Source: Pseudaminobacter soli (ex Zhang et al. 2022)
GTDB taxonomy: Bacteria > Pseudomonadota > Alphaproteobacteria > Rhizobiales > Rhizobiaceae
NCBI RefSeq assembly: GCF_014595955.1
Contig: NZ_JABVCF010000006.1
Span: forward strand, 186,001 to 250,000
DNA length: 64,000 nucleotides
Direction of reading: 5' to 3'
Shown here: positions 63,687 through 64,000 of the stretch, in pieces
Layout of the letters: each line of letters starts with the position of its first letter
How positions within the stretch are numbered: position 1 is the stretch's first letter
Translations under genes and position numbers: made by a program
Notes under the pieces: model-generated
The model's input: only the letters and a program-made list of their open reading frames with translations
Told to the model about the DNA's origin: nothing
Databases searched by the model: none

Positions 63687-64000
63687 ATGAGAACAATCTC
63701 AGTCGGATTGGCGATGCTTCTGGTGAGCTCCGGCGCAGCGCTAGCGGCCACACCAGCCAAGACCACAGAAGGCCCGAGCGGTAAGATCTGGACCGATCAG
63801 AAAGGCATGACGCTCTACACCTTCGACAAGGACGCGGGCGGGAAATCGAACTGCTACAAGCAGTGCGCGGCGACCTGGCACCCGCTGAAGGCCGGCAAAT
63901 CCGCGCGGGCCTCGGGCGAGTGGACCGTCGTCAATCGTACCGACGGTTCGAAGATTGTGGGCCCATGAGGGCAAACCCCTCTACACCTACGTCGGCGACA
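63687..64000 (+). pseudogene. COG4315-type secreted protein, frameshifted (continues past the right edge)
   Basis: The signal peptide (MRTISVGLAMLLVSSGAALA) and the repeated YTFDKD-type motif of COG4315 proteins are clear: GKIWTDQKGMTLYTFDKDAGGKSNCYKQCAATWHPL. In the open frame the protein ends at IVGP followed by a stop at 63966-63968. Deleting one T at 63955/63956 restores the family sequence MWAHEGKPLYTYVGD, which continues to the window end. So a one-base insertion, or a sequencing error, breaks the gene. Regulation and neighbours to the right are unseen. Confidence 0.8.

Overview
The window is chromosomal DNA of an alphaproteobacterium of the order Rhizobiales, most likely a Mesorhizobium-like Phyllobacteriaceae member. 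The signs are a cyclic beta-1,2-glucan synthase (NdvB/ChvB), the giant polar-growth protein GPR/RgsE, the CckA hybrid kinase, high GC, and short palindromic intergenic elements of the kind described in rhizobia. The first gene runs off the left edge and the last runs off the right edge. I saw no rRNA, tRNA, CRISPR array, transposase or integrase.

Layout. 1-5.8 kb: the N-terminal two thirds of ndvB. 6-13.6 kb: a complete histidine-utilisation locus, hutI-hutH-hutG-hutU leftward and hutF-hutC rightward, with a HutC-type operator between them. Its five enzymes convert histidine to glutamate and formate. 13.7-15.8 kb: a RidA-family protein, an FAD-dependent amino-acid-oxidase-like enzyme and a DUF1772 membrane protein. 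15.8-19 kb: a zinc ABC transporter (ATPase, permease, binding protein) behind a Zur-like box, followed by a DUF442 protein. 19-20.9 kb: an Lrp regulator divergent from hppD (tyrosine catabolism), then a 42-residue membrane peptide. 21-27.6 kb: a low-complexity secreted protein, DUF1203, a GNAT acetyltransferase with sseA, DUF2336, a MaoC/CitE-like pair, a ParB-domain mini-protein and deoD. 27.6-31.3 kb: cckA and a divergent FliO-like protein. 31.3-33.5 kb: a molybdopterin oxidoreductase.

33.5-37.8 kb is the accessory part. A cluster of palindromic mosaic elements and about 0.7 kb without recognisable genes precede one large gene of visibly lower GC. It encodes a SIR2-like NADase domain, a STAND (NB-ARC-like) NTPase and a TPR-like C-terminus, the architecture of Avs-type antiphage proteins. 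It is the best candidate here for an undescribed system.

37.8-47.5 kb returns to housekeeping and stress genes: overlapping arsR/SRPBCC, a GFA protein, an ABC-F ATPase, a secreted protein of 14-residue repeats, DinB, GST, ndk, a small ion-channel-like protein, an orphan ThiY-like binding protein, a ferredoxin and its reductase, and an Hpt protein. 47.7-55.3 kb is the 2512-residue GPR/RgsE homologue, built from 29- and 36-residue coiled-coil repeats. 55.3-64 kb holds msrQ-like, an Rrf2 regulator, two small membrane peptides, a PhnD-like protein, a fatty-acid desaturase divergent from an XRE regulator, betaine-homocysteine methyltransferase, a PadR regulator and a frameshifted COG4315-type secreted protein.

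Regulation is unusually readable. Clean inverted repeats lie in front of hutI, aztA, lrp/hppD, arsR, rrf2, the XRE gene, bmt and padR.
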